Positions 1 through 7,341 of a stretch of DNA of 17,337 bases are shown in pieces. The stretch spans positions 1 through 17,337 of the forward strand of contig JAUVLC010000052.1 in NCBI GenBank assembly GCA_030595925.1, given 5' to 3'. The DNA is from Clostridia bacterium (GTDB lineage Bacteria; CBDUZB01; JAGLHV01). The position numbers and the translations under genes are program-made. The notes under the pieces were generated by a model. That model did no database searches. It saw nothing but the letters and a program-made list of their open reading frames with translations, and was not told the origin of the DNA. Numbering within the stretch: the stretch's first letter is position 1; each line of letters begins with the position of its first letter.

Positions 1-34
1 TTTCTTGAAAATTTGTTACAAACTTGAGCAAGTT

Positions 35-413
35 TCAAATCAATAGTAGAAAATTTGAAAATGTTAAAAAAAAGAGTATATCTGCAACATTATCGATTAC
101 TAAATCATTGATTAGTTCCACAATAAATACGAATGAACCAAATATTCTATGTAATAATTTCAATGCTAATTCGGAATTGGTCTTTAGAAGAGCTTTAAAA
201 CCAGGTTACTAAAAAGAGCGAGGTAATATTATTGGAATAATTATAAACTGCATCATTAGATTGATTATTTTCGTAGGAGTAATTTATTTTTATTTCTATA
301 TCTCCGAAAACGAAATTTTTATATTTATCTATAAGCTGTCCAAATGCTTCCTTCTCTCCCATAAGGGTTTTTTTGATTAAAATTAAATCTTCGGCAATAT
401 GTGAATTATTCAT
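35..413 (-). pseudogene. Decayed sigma-factor/Crp-like chimeric remnant
   Basis: The first ~37 residues (413 down to about 303) read like region 2 of an ECF sigma factor: an acidic start, then DLILIKKTLMGEKEAFGQLI and DKYKNFVFG. Instead of continuing as a sigma factor, the frame runs on for ~35 residues that resemble the cyclic-nucleotide-binding barrel of a Crp/Fnr regulator (FGDIEI, NNQSNDAV, SLFLVT) and stops. One frame over, from 205 down to 35, the text continues as PGFKALLKTNSELALKLL and ELINDLVIDNVAD, typical of the end of the Crp barrel and its dimerisation helix. No helix-turn-helix is seen before the window edge. I read this as two regulator fragments joined by deletion and then frameshifted. 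Similarity was judged by eye; the sigma part is the surer of the two. Confidence 0.45.
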
Positions 414-509
414 TTTTTTTATATCTCTATCTACCTTTTTTTAGCATTACTCCCGGGCAAAGCACAGGTTATGTAAGATAATACCAATTTAAATGTGTGT
501 CTTTCAGTT

Positions 510-1283
510 TTATTTTTTTCTTTCAAAATGGTCAATATCGATAACTATAGCCGCGGCTAAAATAAGAGGCTTTAAAGAATCTTCTTTGACCTTGCTTATA
601 TCCACTAAAAAATTATCCGCATCAGAAATCATTTCAGTAACCATCCCCGACCATTTTTTAAGAATTACTGCTATTTCCTGATTTAAATTATTATATATCT
701 TAAAAGTCCAGGGATGTAGAAGCGGACCAATAATAGTCGCCACTTTTTGATCATAATTGTTATATATTTCGTATCTTCTTTTTAAAATAGCAAATTTTTC
801 TTGTATTTTCCCTATAGTTCCTTTATTCGGAGTGGTTACTTCTACCTTCGAAAAAAGCCACTTGAATTTACGTACAACAGAAAGAAAAGGAATTCTCTGT
901 TCTAAAAAACTAATTACATAAGGACGATGTGTATTAGTAAAATGCCGTACTATTTTTTCCCCCGCATTTCCCTTCTTTTCAAAAATTTCTCCCACTTCAT
1001 TTGTTCCCACTCCGGTCATAAGATAGCGATTAGCTGTTTCCCATCCGGATATTATTTCCAAAGCTTCCTTTTGTTGTTGAATAATAATCTGAGTACTGGC
1101 GAGAATATTTTCACCTATCGCAGGAGAATTTTCTTCTTTAGCAACCCCCGGAGAAGTTTTTAAGGATTTATCAGGAATAAAATCGTAATAACAAGCCCAA
1201 CAGTATTTAGCTTTTACATCATTTTCTTTGCCACATTTCGGACATACGCGTTTATCCCCTTGATTTTTAGATGAATCACTCAT
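510..1283 (-). CDS. Zinc-ribbon plus phospholipid scramblase/LURP-like protein
   Basis: A 257-aa protein with two parts. Residues 14-31 form a zinc ribbon of two CxxC knuckles (C14, C17, C28, C31). After a polar linker, residues ~60-255 resemble the scramblase/Tubby-like beta-barrel fold (Pfam scramblase PF03803): repeated strand motifs such as GTIGKIQEKFAILKRRYEI, a HPWTFKI block, and the characteristic end DADNFLVDI followed by the hydrophobic helix LKPLILAAAIVIDIDHFE. Eukaryotic scramblases bind calcium and move lipids. Bacterial relatives have no settled function, so lipid scrambling is not claimed. No signal peptide; the C-terminal helix could touch the membrane. A GGAGG ribosome site lies about 11 bases before the ATG. 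It is preceded by a mobile-element-rich gap. The family call is fairly confident; the role is unknown. Confidence 0.75.
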   Translation of the reverse strand: MSDSSKNQGDKRVCPKCGKENDVKAKYCWACYYDFIPDKSLKTSPGVAKEENSPAIGENILASTQIIIQQQKEALEIISGWETANRYLMTGVGTNEVGEIFEKKGNAGEKIVRHFTNTHRPYVISFLEQRIPFLSVVRKFKWLFSKVEVTTPNKGTIGKIQEKFAILKRRYEIYNNYDQKVATIIGPLLHPWTFKIYNNLNQEIAVILKKWSGMVTEMISDADNFLVDISKVKEDSLKPLILAAAIVIDIDHFERKK

Positions 1284-1318
1284 TTTTTAATTTTCCTCCT
1301 TTTTTAATGTTACTATTT

Positions 1319-1336
1319 TAGTTCTGCAAAATACTT
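1319..1336. repeat. Solo end of the outer repeat family
   Basis: The text TAGTTCTGCAAAATAC closely matches the terminal inverted repeat of the elements at 3093-3406 and 10439-10694 (consensus about TAGAGTTCTGCAAAATGAC). No partner end is visible before the ankyrin gene, so this looks like a truncated relic. It lies just upstream of the scramblase-like gene and abuts another element. Confidence 0.4.
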
Positions 1337-1341
1337 CATTA

Positions 1342-1490
1342 GCCCAATAAAGAGATTGTTGAAAAATACGAATTTGGTAGTCGCAAACTTTAGTTTGCGT
1401 GAAAAAGTGGTAATATTTGGTAATAATCAGCAAAAAAATTCGCCGGCTGAAGCCGTCGGCTACCGTTTTTCAACAATCTCTTTATTGGGC
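1342..1490. mobile_element. 149-bp MITE-like element with perfect 25-bp inverted ends
   Basis: The ends at 1342-1366 and 1466-1490 are perfect inverted repeats of 25 bases (beginning GCCCAATAAAGAG). Inside are a smaller palindrome at 1382-1399 (CGCAAAC-TTTA-GTTTGCG) and a GC-rich hairpin at about 1442-1460, bracketed by GGTAG and CTACC. There is no open reading frame of useful length. No target-site duplication was found at the exact ends. The compact palindromic layout fits a non-autonomous mobile element or a large hairpin that could end transcription between the two flanking minus-strand genes. Confidence 0.75.
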
Positions 1491-1587
1491 AACTACAACA
1501 TAAAACTTTGACGATAAATATGTTTACTGCCTATTTCCGATTGACATCGATTATTTGAACTTTATTTTTTCATTATGACTGATTTTT

Positions 1588-3033
1588 TTACTTAAATAAT
1601 TTTTTTATAAAAGGAATCATTCCCTGTTTTAATTTTGAAAATTTCTTCTTTTTTCCCTTAGCTATAAGTACTTTTTCAACTTCATAACATTCTTCTTTTT
1701 TTGCCCAATCCGCCGCACTCATTCCCTCTTCATCAACCACCTTAATATCAGCACCATATTCTAATAATAGTAAAACATTATCTAACATTCCATTCGCTGC
1801 CGCTATTATCAAAGGAGTTTGACGACAAATATTTCTTGATTCTATATCCGCTCCTGCTTCAATCAGCATTTTCAGCACTTCCGGAACTTTCTCTGTAACG
1901 GATAAAGCCAATGAAGTATACCCGTCTTTTGTTTTTTCTTCTAAATCCGCCCCAGCCTCAATAAGTGCCTGAACCGACTGGCAATGATTTTGCCAGGAAG
2001 CAAGATGTAGTGCAGTTTGCCCAAAAACATCAACGTGATTTAATTTTGCCCCTGCCTTCGCTAATAATTTTATAATGTCTACATGTCCCTGGTCAGCAGC
2101 CAAGAGCAGTGCCGTTCGCCCATTTGTGTTTTGTATATCCATATCAGGTTTTTTTTCAAGAAGTTTTTGGACCATTAATAAATGCCCACCAAAAGCTGCG
2201 ACAATAAGTGCGGTAGGAACTCCCTGAAAACCATAATTTATCTGATTAATATCAACCCCTTCTTCAAATAGTTCATCTATATCCGCAATATCCCCTGAAT
2301 CAGCGGTTTTCCTAAGACGAACACCAATATCAAATTTATGTCTGGCTTGTTCATTAATGCTTTTTCTGTACCATTCCGCCGTTTCGATTTTATTTATCAA
2401 ATCAAATAGTTCATACTGAATCTCGCTACCTACCCCTACTTTCATTGTTTTGAGAGCAGGAAGTCTCTTTATCACATAATGGATTAACTCCATATTTTGG
2501 GAGACCTCAATATTGTCTACTAAATGTTTATATCCTTGTAAAACTCTTCCGGGGAAAGCTTCTCCCAGTTTAATAAAAAGTTTTGCAAACTCAGAATTCA
2601 AACTAACTTCCTGAATTTGCTTCAGGAACAAACATACGTTATTAGCACAGCTAAAAGCTGAGTCTAAATTATTTGCCTTTAACCGTAAATCAATACACTC
2701 TTGACCATGACGAATAATATCTTTAGGCCGTCCTAAATGCATAGCCAACTCAGCACCAACGGATTGCATCCAGGAGGCATTATTCTCCGTAAGCATGTAA
2801 ATATAAGGTTTGGTTGAATTAAGAAGGTCATAAGCTTCTTCATATTTCTTTATTTTATATAAACCTTTAAACTCATAAAATAGAGCCCAACCAATTTGTG
2901 AGGGATCAGGGTTTACCTCTTTTAATACTTCCTCTTTTAATGCATGTGCCTGTTCAAATGATTCCTTATAACATTCGTTCTTATCGTTCTGTGATAATTC
3001 CGTCATATTAATATTGAATTGCTCTTTATCCAC
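1588..3033 (-). CDS. Ankyrin-repeat protein with helical N-terminal domain
   Basis: A 481-aa protein with no signal peptide or membrane segment. Residues 1 to ~230 are helical and TPR-like (KYEEAYDLLNSTKP, GRPKDIIRHGQECIDLRLKAN). Residues ~235-465 hold about six or seven ankyrin repeats, recognisable by the repeated pattern G-TAL-xAA-xGH-xxVxxLLxxGAD, for example NGRTALLLAADQGHVDIIKL and FGQTALHLASWQNHCQSVQA. The tail is basic (KGKKKKFSKLKQ). Such proteins bind other proteins; no partner or enzymatic role can be named. The start is GTG: an AGGAG site sits 7 bases upstream and no better start follows at the right distance. The 3' end is followed by the MITE-like element at 1342-1490. Confidence 0.85.
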   Translation of the reverse strand: MDKEQFNINMTELSQNDKNECYKESFEQAHALKEEVLKEVNPDPSQIGWALFYEFKGLYKIKKYEEAYDLLNSTKPYIYMLTENNASWMQSVGAELAMHLGRPKDIIRHGQECIDLRLKANNLDSAFSCANNVCLFLKQIQEVSLNSEFAKLFIKLGEAFPGRVLQGYKHLVDNIEVSQNMELIHYVIKRLPALKTMKVGVGSEIQYELFDLINKIETAEWYRKSINEQARHKFDIGVRLRKTADSGDIADIDELFEEGVDINQINYGFQGVPTALIVAAFGGHLLMVQKLLEKKPDMDIQNTNGRTALLLAADQGHVDIIKLLAKAGAKLNHVDVFGQTALHLASWQNHCQSVQALIEAGADLEEKTKDGYTSLALSVTEKVPEVLKMLIEAGADIESRNICRQTPLIIAAANGMLDNVLLLLEYGADIKVVDEEGMSAADWAKKEECYEVEKVLIAKGKKKKFSKLKQGMIPFIKKLFK

Positions 3034-3092
3034 GTCTATTTCTCCTGAAAGTAAAAAAATATATTTATTTTATAATTCTATTAAAAAAGTTT

Positions 3093-3406
3093 TAGACTTC
3101 TGCAAAATGACCTTTTTACCTTTATTGCCTGTCCGCCAGTCCTTAAGGCGGGTCATTCCTGCGAACAGACTGTGTCATAATCCCCTTTTTGGTAGTCGCA
3201 GGGCTTTCTTGTCCGCCTGTGGAGGAAGCCTGCGGAAAATCTCCGACGATAACGCAACCTAAAAGTTGCGGCTACCACATAAAAATCGGAGTTATGACAC
3301 AGTCTGGAAAGCAGGAATCTATTGATGTTTTAAGCACATTATAGATTCCGCATCATCCGCCTGAGGCGGAGCGGAATGACAGAATGTGTCATTTTGCAGA
3401 ACTCTT
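3093..3406. mobile_element. Outer MITE-like element interrupted by a second element
   Basis: Imperfect terminal inverted repeats are present: 3094-3111 and 3388-3405 match at 17 of 18 positions (AGACTTCTGCAAAATGAC against AGAGTTCTGCAAAATGAC). The element is flanked by the 10-base direct repeat AAAAAAGTTT at 3083-3092 and 3407-3416, which looks like a target-site duplication. It contains a complete copy of the inner family at 3166-3306 and small GC-rich palindromes at 3133-3151 and 3356-3370. It has no coding capacity; the short frame across it is an artefact of the repeat. It fills the gap between the ankyrin gene and the glycosidase-like gene. Confidence 0.8.
3166..3306. mobile_element. Inner MITE-like element, 141 bp, 3-bp target duplication
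   Basis: The ends are inverted repeats starting CAGACTGTGTCATAA. GAA occurs immediately outside both ends (3163-3165 and 3307-3309). Deleting the element plus one GAA gives CATTCCTGCGAAAGCAGG, exactly the uninterrupted reading found at about 10640-10660 on the other strand. The interior (3191-3276) is bounded by GGTAGTCGCA and TGCGGCTACC. Positions 3184-3239 are identical over 56 bases, inverted, to 4766-4821. Confidence 0.85.
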
Positions 3407-3440
3407 AAAAAAGTTTATCTAAGGAAAACTTACACAAAAT

Positions 3441-4565
3441 TTATTTCTGATTATCATACGTTTTATTTTCATTGTTTACGTCTTTTTCAAGAATACTAAG
3501 CATCTCTTCCGGTAATAAATGCCTTGAATTAAATATAATCACTCCCTTTGCTTTACTGCCGGTAACAGTATCCAGCATCTTACTAAACTCTTGCTCTGCA
3601 ATATCCCGGGTTTGAATAATCGGTAAAACATCCTTGCCGGTTAATTGAGCAACATAATCAGTAATATCAGCAATCCATTTTTTGGACCGGCTACACATTT
3701 TATGATACACCATCGGTGAAAAAATATCAACATATTCTGCCAAAGCTGAATAATCCTGGCCGATAATCTTTTTTATCGCATTATTATGGTCACCGGTTTT
3801 CCAGGGAACAGTAAACATCGCTAAAATCACTTCCGGCTTATTTTGCTTAATTATTTTTCGTACATCCTTTACCAACGAAGTTATCCGTCGACATTTCCAT
3901 TCTGTCCAATCTTTTTCGTGCTCTTTAAGTAGCCATTCCGCCTTGTTTTTTGTTGTTTTCAGATTTTGGGGAATAGAGATTTTAGTCTCCTTCTGAAAAA
4001 TCATTAAACACTCGTCACAAAAGCAAGTCTGTTCCAATACTGGCTCCGGCACTTCCCAATGACAGGGATAACGAATAAAATCCAGCCAGATTCCGTCAAC
4101 TTCATAATCTGTTATTAACTGTTTAATCTTAGCCACTTTTTCTTTTCTTAGGTCTTCCTGGTTGGGACATAATCCTGCATACCATTTAATTTTAGAAATT
4201 TTTTCACCTTTGGCATTTATTGGCCTTGATTCAGGGTATTTTTCCCAATAATTCTTCCCTACAAAAATACTAATCTCAACAAAAAAATACATATTATTTT
4301 TATGTAAAGCTTTAATCATTTCTTTATTACGATAATCACCAAAAAGAGCATTTACCCCCCGGCCCTTTAATTCCTGCACAATTTGGTTTATATCTTTTCC
4401 TTCAAAATATTTATCTTTCCAATTAAATCCATAGATGGCATTGATTTTTTGGTTTGAGTCTCGTTCCGCCGCCGGGGAAAAATCTACCCCGGACAAAATA
4501 CAAATTAGAAGCATGGTAAAGATTATTATCAACTGATGTTTCAAGTTCTTCTCTTTTTTCTCCAT
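3441..4565 (-). CDS. Secreted TIM-barrel glycoside hydrolase-like protein
   Basis: A 374-aa exported protein. Residues ~8-34 form a signal peptide (HQLIIIFTMLLICILSG, cleavage probably after SPAA). The mature part resembles putative glycoside hydrolase TIM barrels (GHL/DUF4015-like). It has an early strand GVNALFGDYRN, a WYAGLCPNQEDLR block, then VDGIWLDFIRYP whose Asp (residue 162) lies where these barrels keep a catalytic or substrate-binding acid. A Cys cluster CFCDEC follows, then IFSPMVYHKM near the barrel end. Substrate is unknown; cell-envelope or extracellular polysaccharide is likely. Start choice: a GTG at 4574 opens the frame, but AAGGTG there is a good ribosome site six bases before the ATG at 4565, so I use that ATG. 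The gene stands alone between inverted repeat copies. Confidence 0.7.
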   Translation of the reverse strand: MEKKEKNLKHQLIIIFTMLLICILSGVDFSPAAERDSNQKINAIYGFNWKDKYFEGKDINQIVQELKGRGVNALFGDYRNKEMIKALHKNNMYFFVEISIFVGKNYWEKYPESRPINAKGEKISKIKWYAGLCPNQEDLRKEKVAKIKQLITDYEVDGIWLDFIRYPCHWEVPEPVLEQTCFCDECLMIFQKETKISIPQNLKTTKNKAEWLLKEHEKDWTEWKCRRITSLVKDVRKIIKQNKPEVILAMFTVPWKTGDHNNAIKKIIGQDYSALAEYVDIFSPMVYHKMCSRSKKWIADITDYVAQLTGKDVLPIIQTRDIAEQEFSKMLDTVTGSKAKGVIIFNSRHLLPEEMLSILEKDVNNENKTYDNQK

Positions 4566-4644
4566 ATAATTCACCTTAACAAATAATTTTTAAGGCATCC
4601 TGGTTTAAAATCAACTACCCCATAACACAAACTGCGAGGAATTA

Positions 4645-4839
4645 AACAATGTCACTCCTGCGAAAAAAGGAGTCTATTGCTGTAGATTCCCGCTTTTCCA
4701 GCGTGTGTTACAACTCCATTTTTTGTTTGGTAGCCACAACCTTTAGGTTGCGTTATCGACGGAACTTTTCCGCAGGCTTCCTCCACAGGCGGACAAGAAA
4801 GCCCTGCGACTACCAAAAAGGCAATTATGACACAGAGGA
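4645..4839. mobile_element. Degenerate, inverted copy of the compound element
   Basis: This is a damaged copy of the 3093-3406 compound in opposite orientation. The outer part (about 4649-4698) retains GTCACTCCTGCGAA and TAGATTCCCGCTTTTC. It then passes into a 141-base inner element (4699-4839) at the same junction as the 3.1-kb copy. Both inner ends are mutated (CAGCGTGTGTTAC on the left, ATGACACAGAGG on the right) and the distal outer half is missing. The core 4766-4821 is identical over 56 bases to the reverse complement of 3184-3239. Open frames on both strands here are repeat artefacts. Confidence 0.75.
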
Positions 4840-4929
4840 TCAAACCGTCGTTATAATCAGATAAATTACAAAAAACCATAACCCCGTAAAAAGTAAACTT
4901 TTAACCCAGCTAAAAGGAATCGAGACACC

Positions 4930-5166
4930 TCAAGGCTCAGTCATAATAATAAATATCAATAAAATTATTATTCCCGATAATCTTTGAAGTTTTGCTTCTC
5001 CTTTTCCAAAAATTTTTCTATTAAATACACCACTTATAATAAACATCACTGCACCTACAAAATAAAAAAGTGCATACCTACTAGACGGTATTTTCACATA
5101 AAAATTTAAAACTATTAAAAAAATTGCACAAGCAACCACTATTAAACTGAATGTTATATTCCCCAT
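4930..5166 (-). CDS. Small integral membrane protein, unknown function
   Basis: A 78-aa protein with three hydrophobic segments: ~5-24 (FSLIVVACAIFLIVLNFYV), ~30-47 (ALFYFVGAVMFIISGVF), and ~62-75 (LSGIIILLIFIIM), separated by short basic loops (NRKIFGKGEAKLQR). I recognise no family. A GGGAG ribosome site sits nine bases before the ATG, and composition is AT-rich like the neighbours. It is divergent from the exporter operon, sharing an intergenic space of about 200 bases. A role next to that exporter cannot be shown. Confidence 0.6.
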   Translation of the reverse strand: MGNITFSLIVVACAIFLIVLNFYVKIPSSRYALFYFVGAVMFIISGVFNRKIFGKGEAKLQRLSGIIILLIFIIMTEP

Positions 5167-5295
5167 TGTTACTTACTCCCTTTTTTGTTTTTCAAAACAA
5201 AAAATAATATAGTTTTAATTTTAACAAAATTCCTTTTTGAAAGCAATTAAATTTAACATTATTTCCATACGAGCATAAAATATATCCCACCCCCC

Positions 5296-5324
5296 TTGAC
5301 AGAGCAACAGAACTATGTTAAAAA
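5296..5324 (+). promoter_or_regulatory. Sigma70-type promoter of the exporter operon
   Basis: TTGACA (5296-5301), 17 bases, then TAAAAA (5319-5324). The perfect -35 and standard spacing support it; the -10 matches the consensus at four of six positions. The predicted leader is about 30 bases before the ATG at 5363. The -35 follows a run of C residues. Confidence 0.6.
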
Positions 5325-5362
5325 AGATACAGTAGCAACTAATTACAATAAGGAGTCAACCA

Positions 5363-6136
5363 ATGGCCAGTAAAATTATTTTTTCATTAATTTTATTATC
5401 TTTAGTTAATTTTTCAACAATCAAAACATACGCAGAAACTATTACCTCCCAGGAAATTGTAAACAAAATGAATGAGGTAATCAATCCCCAAACAGCACAG
5501 GCAAAGGCAAAGATAACTATTATTACTTCATCCGGAAAGGAAAGGACTTTTATTTATGATTCTTTCACTAAAAACCGGGGAGAAAAAAACCTCATCCGCT
5601 ATTTAGAGCCCAAACGGGTAAAAGGACAGGCGATGTTAATGCTCAATAATGCCGATGATATCTGGGCTTATTTTCCCCGCACTAAAAGAGTGCGAAAATT
5701 AGCCACTCATGCCAAAAGACAAAAATGGGAGGGTAGTGACTTTTCCTACGAAGATATGGGCTCAGGAGATGCTTTTATTGATGAATATGAAAACAAATTA
5801 TTGGGTGAAGAAAAAAAAGAAAATTATGATTGCTACAAAATAGAACTGAAAAGAAAAAAAGACAGTGACACCGGATATTCCCGTTTAATTATGTGGATAA
5901 TAAAAGATAATTTTTGTCCGGTAGTAATGAATTATTACGATAAAAAAGACACCAAATTTCTTAAAAAGGTTTTAATCCAGTATGAAATAAAAGATATCGA
6001 CGGCATTCCCACCGGGATGAAAATGACAATGTATAACAAAACCGATAATACCCAAACAACTATGGAGTTGCTGGAAATAAAATATAATTTAGAGCTGGAT
6101 GATTCTATTTTTTCTGAAAGGAATTTAAGAAGATGA
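5363..6136 (+). CDS. Outer membrane lipoprotein-sorting (LolA-like) protein
   Basis: A 257-aa periplasmic protein with signal peptide (residues 1-24, cleavage after TYA). The mature part matches the LolA-like family (outer membrane lipoprotein-sorting protein, PF17131 type). It has an early ITSQEIVNKMNEV helix, a KNRGEKNLIRYLEPKRVKGQ strand region, then DIWAYFPRTKRVRKLATHAK, EGSDFSYEDMGSGD, and a late IPTGMKMTMYNK. Members fold as an open half-barrel that holds a lipid or acyl chain and are often encoded beside MMPL/RND exporters, as here. The substrate is unknown; a hydrophobic molecule moved to the outer membrane is the natural inference. AAGGAG stands seven bases before the ATG. The stop overlaps the next start by four bases (ATGA), implying coupled translation. 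Confidence 0.85.
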   Translation: MASKIIFSLILLSLVNFSTIKTYAETITSQEIVNKMNEVINPQTAQAKAKITIITSSGKERTFIYDSFTKNRGEKNLIRYLEPKRVKGQAMLMLNNADDIWAYFPRTKRVRKLATHAKRQKWEGSDFSYEDMGSGDAFIDEYENKLLGEEKKENYDCYKIELKRKKDSDTGYSRLIMWIIKDNFCPVVMNYYDKKDTKFLKKVLIQYEIKDIDGIPTGMKMTMYNKTDNTQTTMELLEIKYNLELDDSIFSERNLRR

Positions 6137-7326
6137 AATACAGGTATGTTTTTTACCGTTGTATAAAAACATTTATTATCTTTCTGTCTTTAATATTACT
6201 ACCCCTGCATTTATATGCTTCTAAACTGGATATTTACGGCTATTTCCAACCCCAACTTACCGACACTTCTTCTAATGATGATTTTTACCAACTTTCTTCC
6301 AATAAATTACGCATAGATTTTAAATGTGAATACTCAAAATCTGTAACCTTCGGGGCTAATTATAATTTCATCCAGTATTCAGGAAAAACTCAGTGGAATA
6401 TGCTGAAATATATTCCGGAGATAATAAGTAATACTGTTCTTGCCAACCAAATCGACTCGTACGACATTTTATACGAAGATGATATAATTCTGGATAATGC
6501 CTATATCAAACTTTCTTTTAAATCTGCGGATATCACCCTGGGAAAACAACAAATATCCCCGGGAACCGGCTATGCCTGGAACCCTACAGATGTTTTTAAT
6601 TATAAAGATCTACTGGACCCTACCTACGAACAACCGGGACATAATGCTTATCGTATTGACTTCCCACTTAAGAATAAGTACAGCATAGTATTAATCTATA
6701 CCCCGGAAAGCACATTGGAAAATTCCGGAAAGCTAATGCGAATTAAAGGAAAATTAGGGCATTTTGATTACTCCCTTATCGGCATAGAAAAAGAATTATT
6801 GCTTACTGATTATTTTACTTTTGATGATACAATCCGGAAAAGAAAAATTCTGGGAGGGGATTTTGTAGGCGAATTTCTGGGGTTGGGTGTATGGGAAGAA
6901 TATGCCTACAATTTTATTAAAGACACGGATGATTTTTATGAATCGGTTACCGGAATTGATTACACTTTTATCGGAGGAACATATGTTATGTGCGAGTACT
7001 ACCGCAATACCGGTGGTAAAGATGACTATAAAAAATACGATTTAAATGACTGGCTGCAATTCATTACCGCCCAAACAAAAACTATATCCCGAAATCAAAT
7101 ATACGCATCCCTTACCCATCCAATGACTGATTTAATTACTGCAGGAACGTCTGTAATTACCAGTCTTAACGATGGAAGTCTTTCGTTAATTCCGTCTTTT
7201 ACTTATAGCTTATTTGAAAATGTTGATTTATCAATATTTTTAAATTTTAATCTGGGTAAAAAAGGAACCAACTATGACCGGACATTGGGAAATGGCGGGG
7301 TAGCAAGATTACAGGTCTTTTTCTAA
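6133..7326 (+). CDS. Outer-membrane beta-barrel protein of the exporter operon
   Basis: A 397-aa protein with signal peptide (residues 1-29, cleavage after LYA). The rest alternates polar and aromatic residues as in beta-barrels (KLDIYGYFQPQL, NAYIKLSFKSADITLGKQQI) and ends in the Phe-terminated strand ARLQVFF, the usual signal for insertion by the BAM machinery. The block GKQQISPGTGYAWNPTDVFN followed by DPTYEQPGHNAYR is typical of the DUF1302-like/porin-like barrels that sit next to LolA-like and MMPL genes. It overlaps the upstream gene by four bases and lies 15 bases before the exporter gene. It probably gives the outer-membrane route or receptor for the exporter's substrate; that role is inferred from context. 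Confidence 0.75.
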   Translation: MKYRYVFYRCIKTFIIFLSLILLPLHLYASKLDIYGYFQPQLTDTSSNDDFYQLSSNKLRIDFKCEYSKSVTFGANYNFIQYSGKTQWNMLKYIPEIISNTVLANQIDSYDILYEDDIILDNAYIKLSFKSADITLGKQQISPGTGYAWNPTDVFNYKDLLDPTYEQPGHNAYRIDFPLKNKYSIVLIYTPESTLENSGKLMRIKGKLGHFDYSLIGIEKELLLTDYFTFDDTIRKRKILGGDFVGEFLGLGVWEEYAYNFIKDTDDFYESVTGIDYTFIGGTYVMCEYYRNTGGKDDYKKYDLNDWLQFITAQTKTISRNQIYASLTHPMTDLITAGTSVITSLNDGSLSLIPSFTYSLFENVDLSIFLNFNLGKKGTNYDRTLGNGGVARLQVFF

Positions 7327-7341
7327 CCTACAGGAGAATTT

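Noticed and set aside
24-212. Plus-strand frame of 62 codons at the left edge
   Set aside because: It lies opposite the Crp-like remnant, has low-complexity composition, no ribosome site and no recognisable motif.
3014-3262. Plus-strand frame of 82 codons between the ankyrin gene and the glycosidase-like gene
   Set aside because: Most of it is the mobile repeat, including the 56-base core, and it has no ribosome site. The same repeat yields unrelated frames elsewhere.
1342-3416. Possible CRISPR or regularly spaced repeat array
   Set aside because: The repeats are inverted, nested and irregularly spaced, with no unique equal-length spacers and no cas genes.
4649-4879. Frames of 71 and 75 codons on both strands
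   Set aside because: Both are translations of the degenerate compound repeat at 4645-4839. Overlap on opposite strands and lack of ribosome sites argue against genes.
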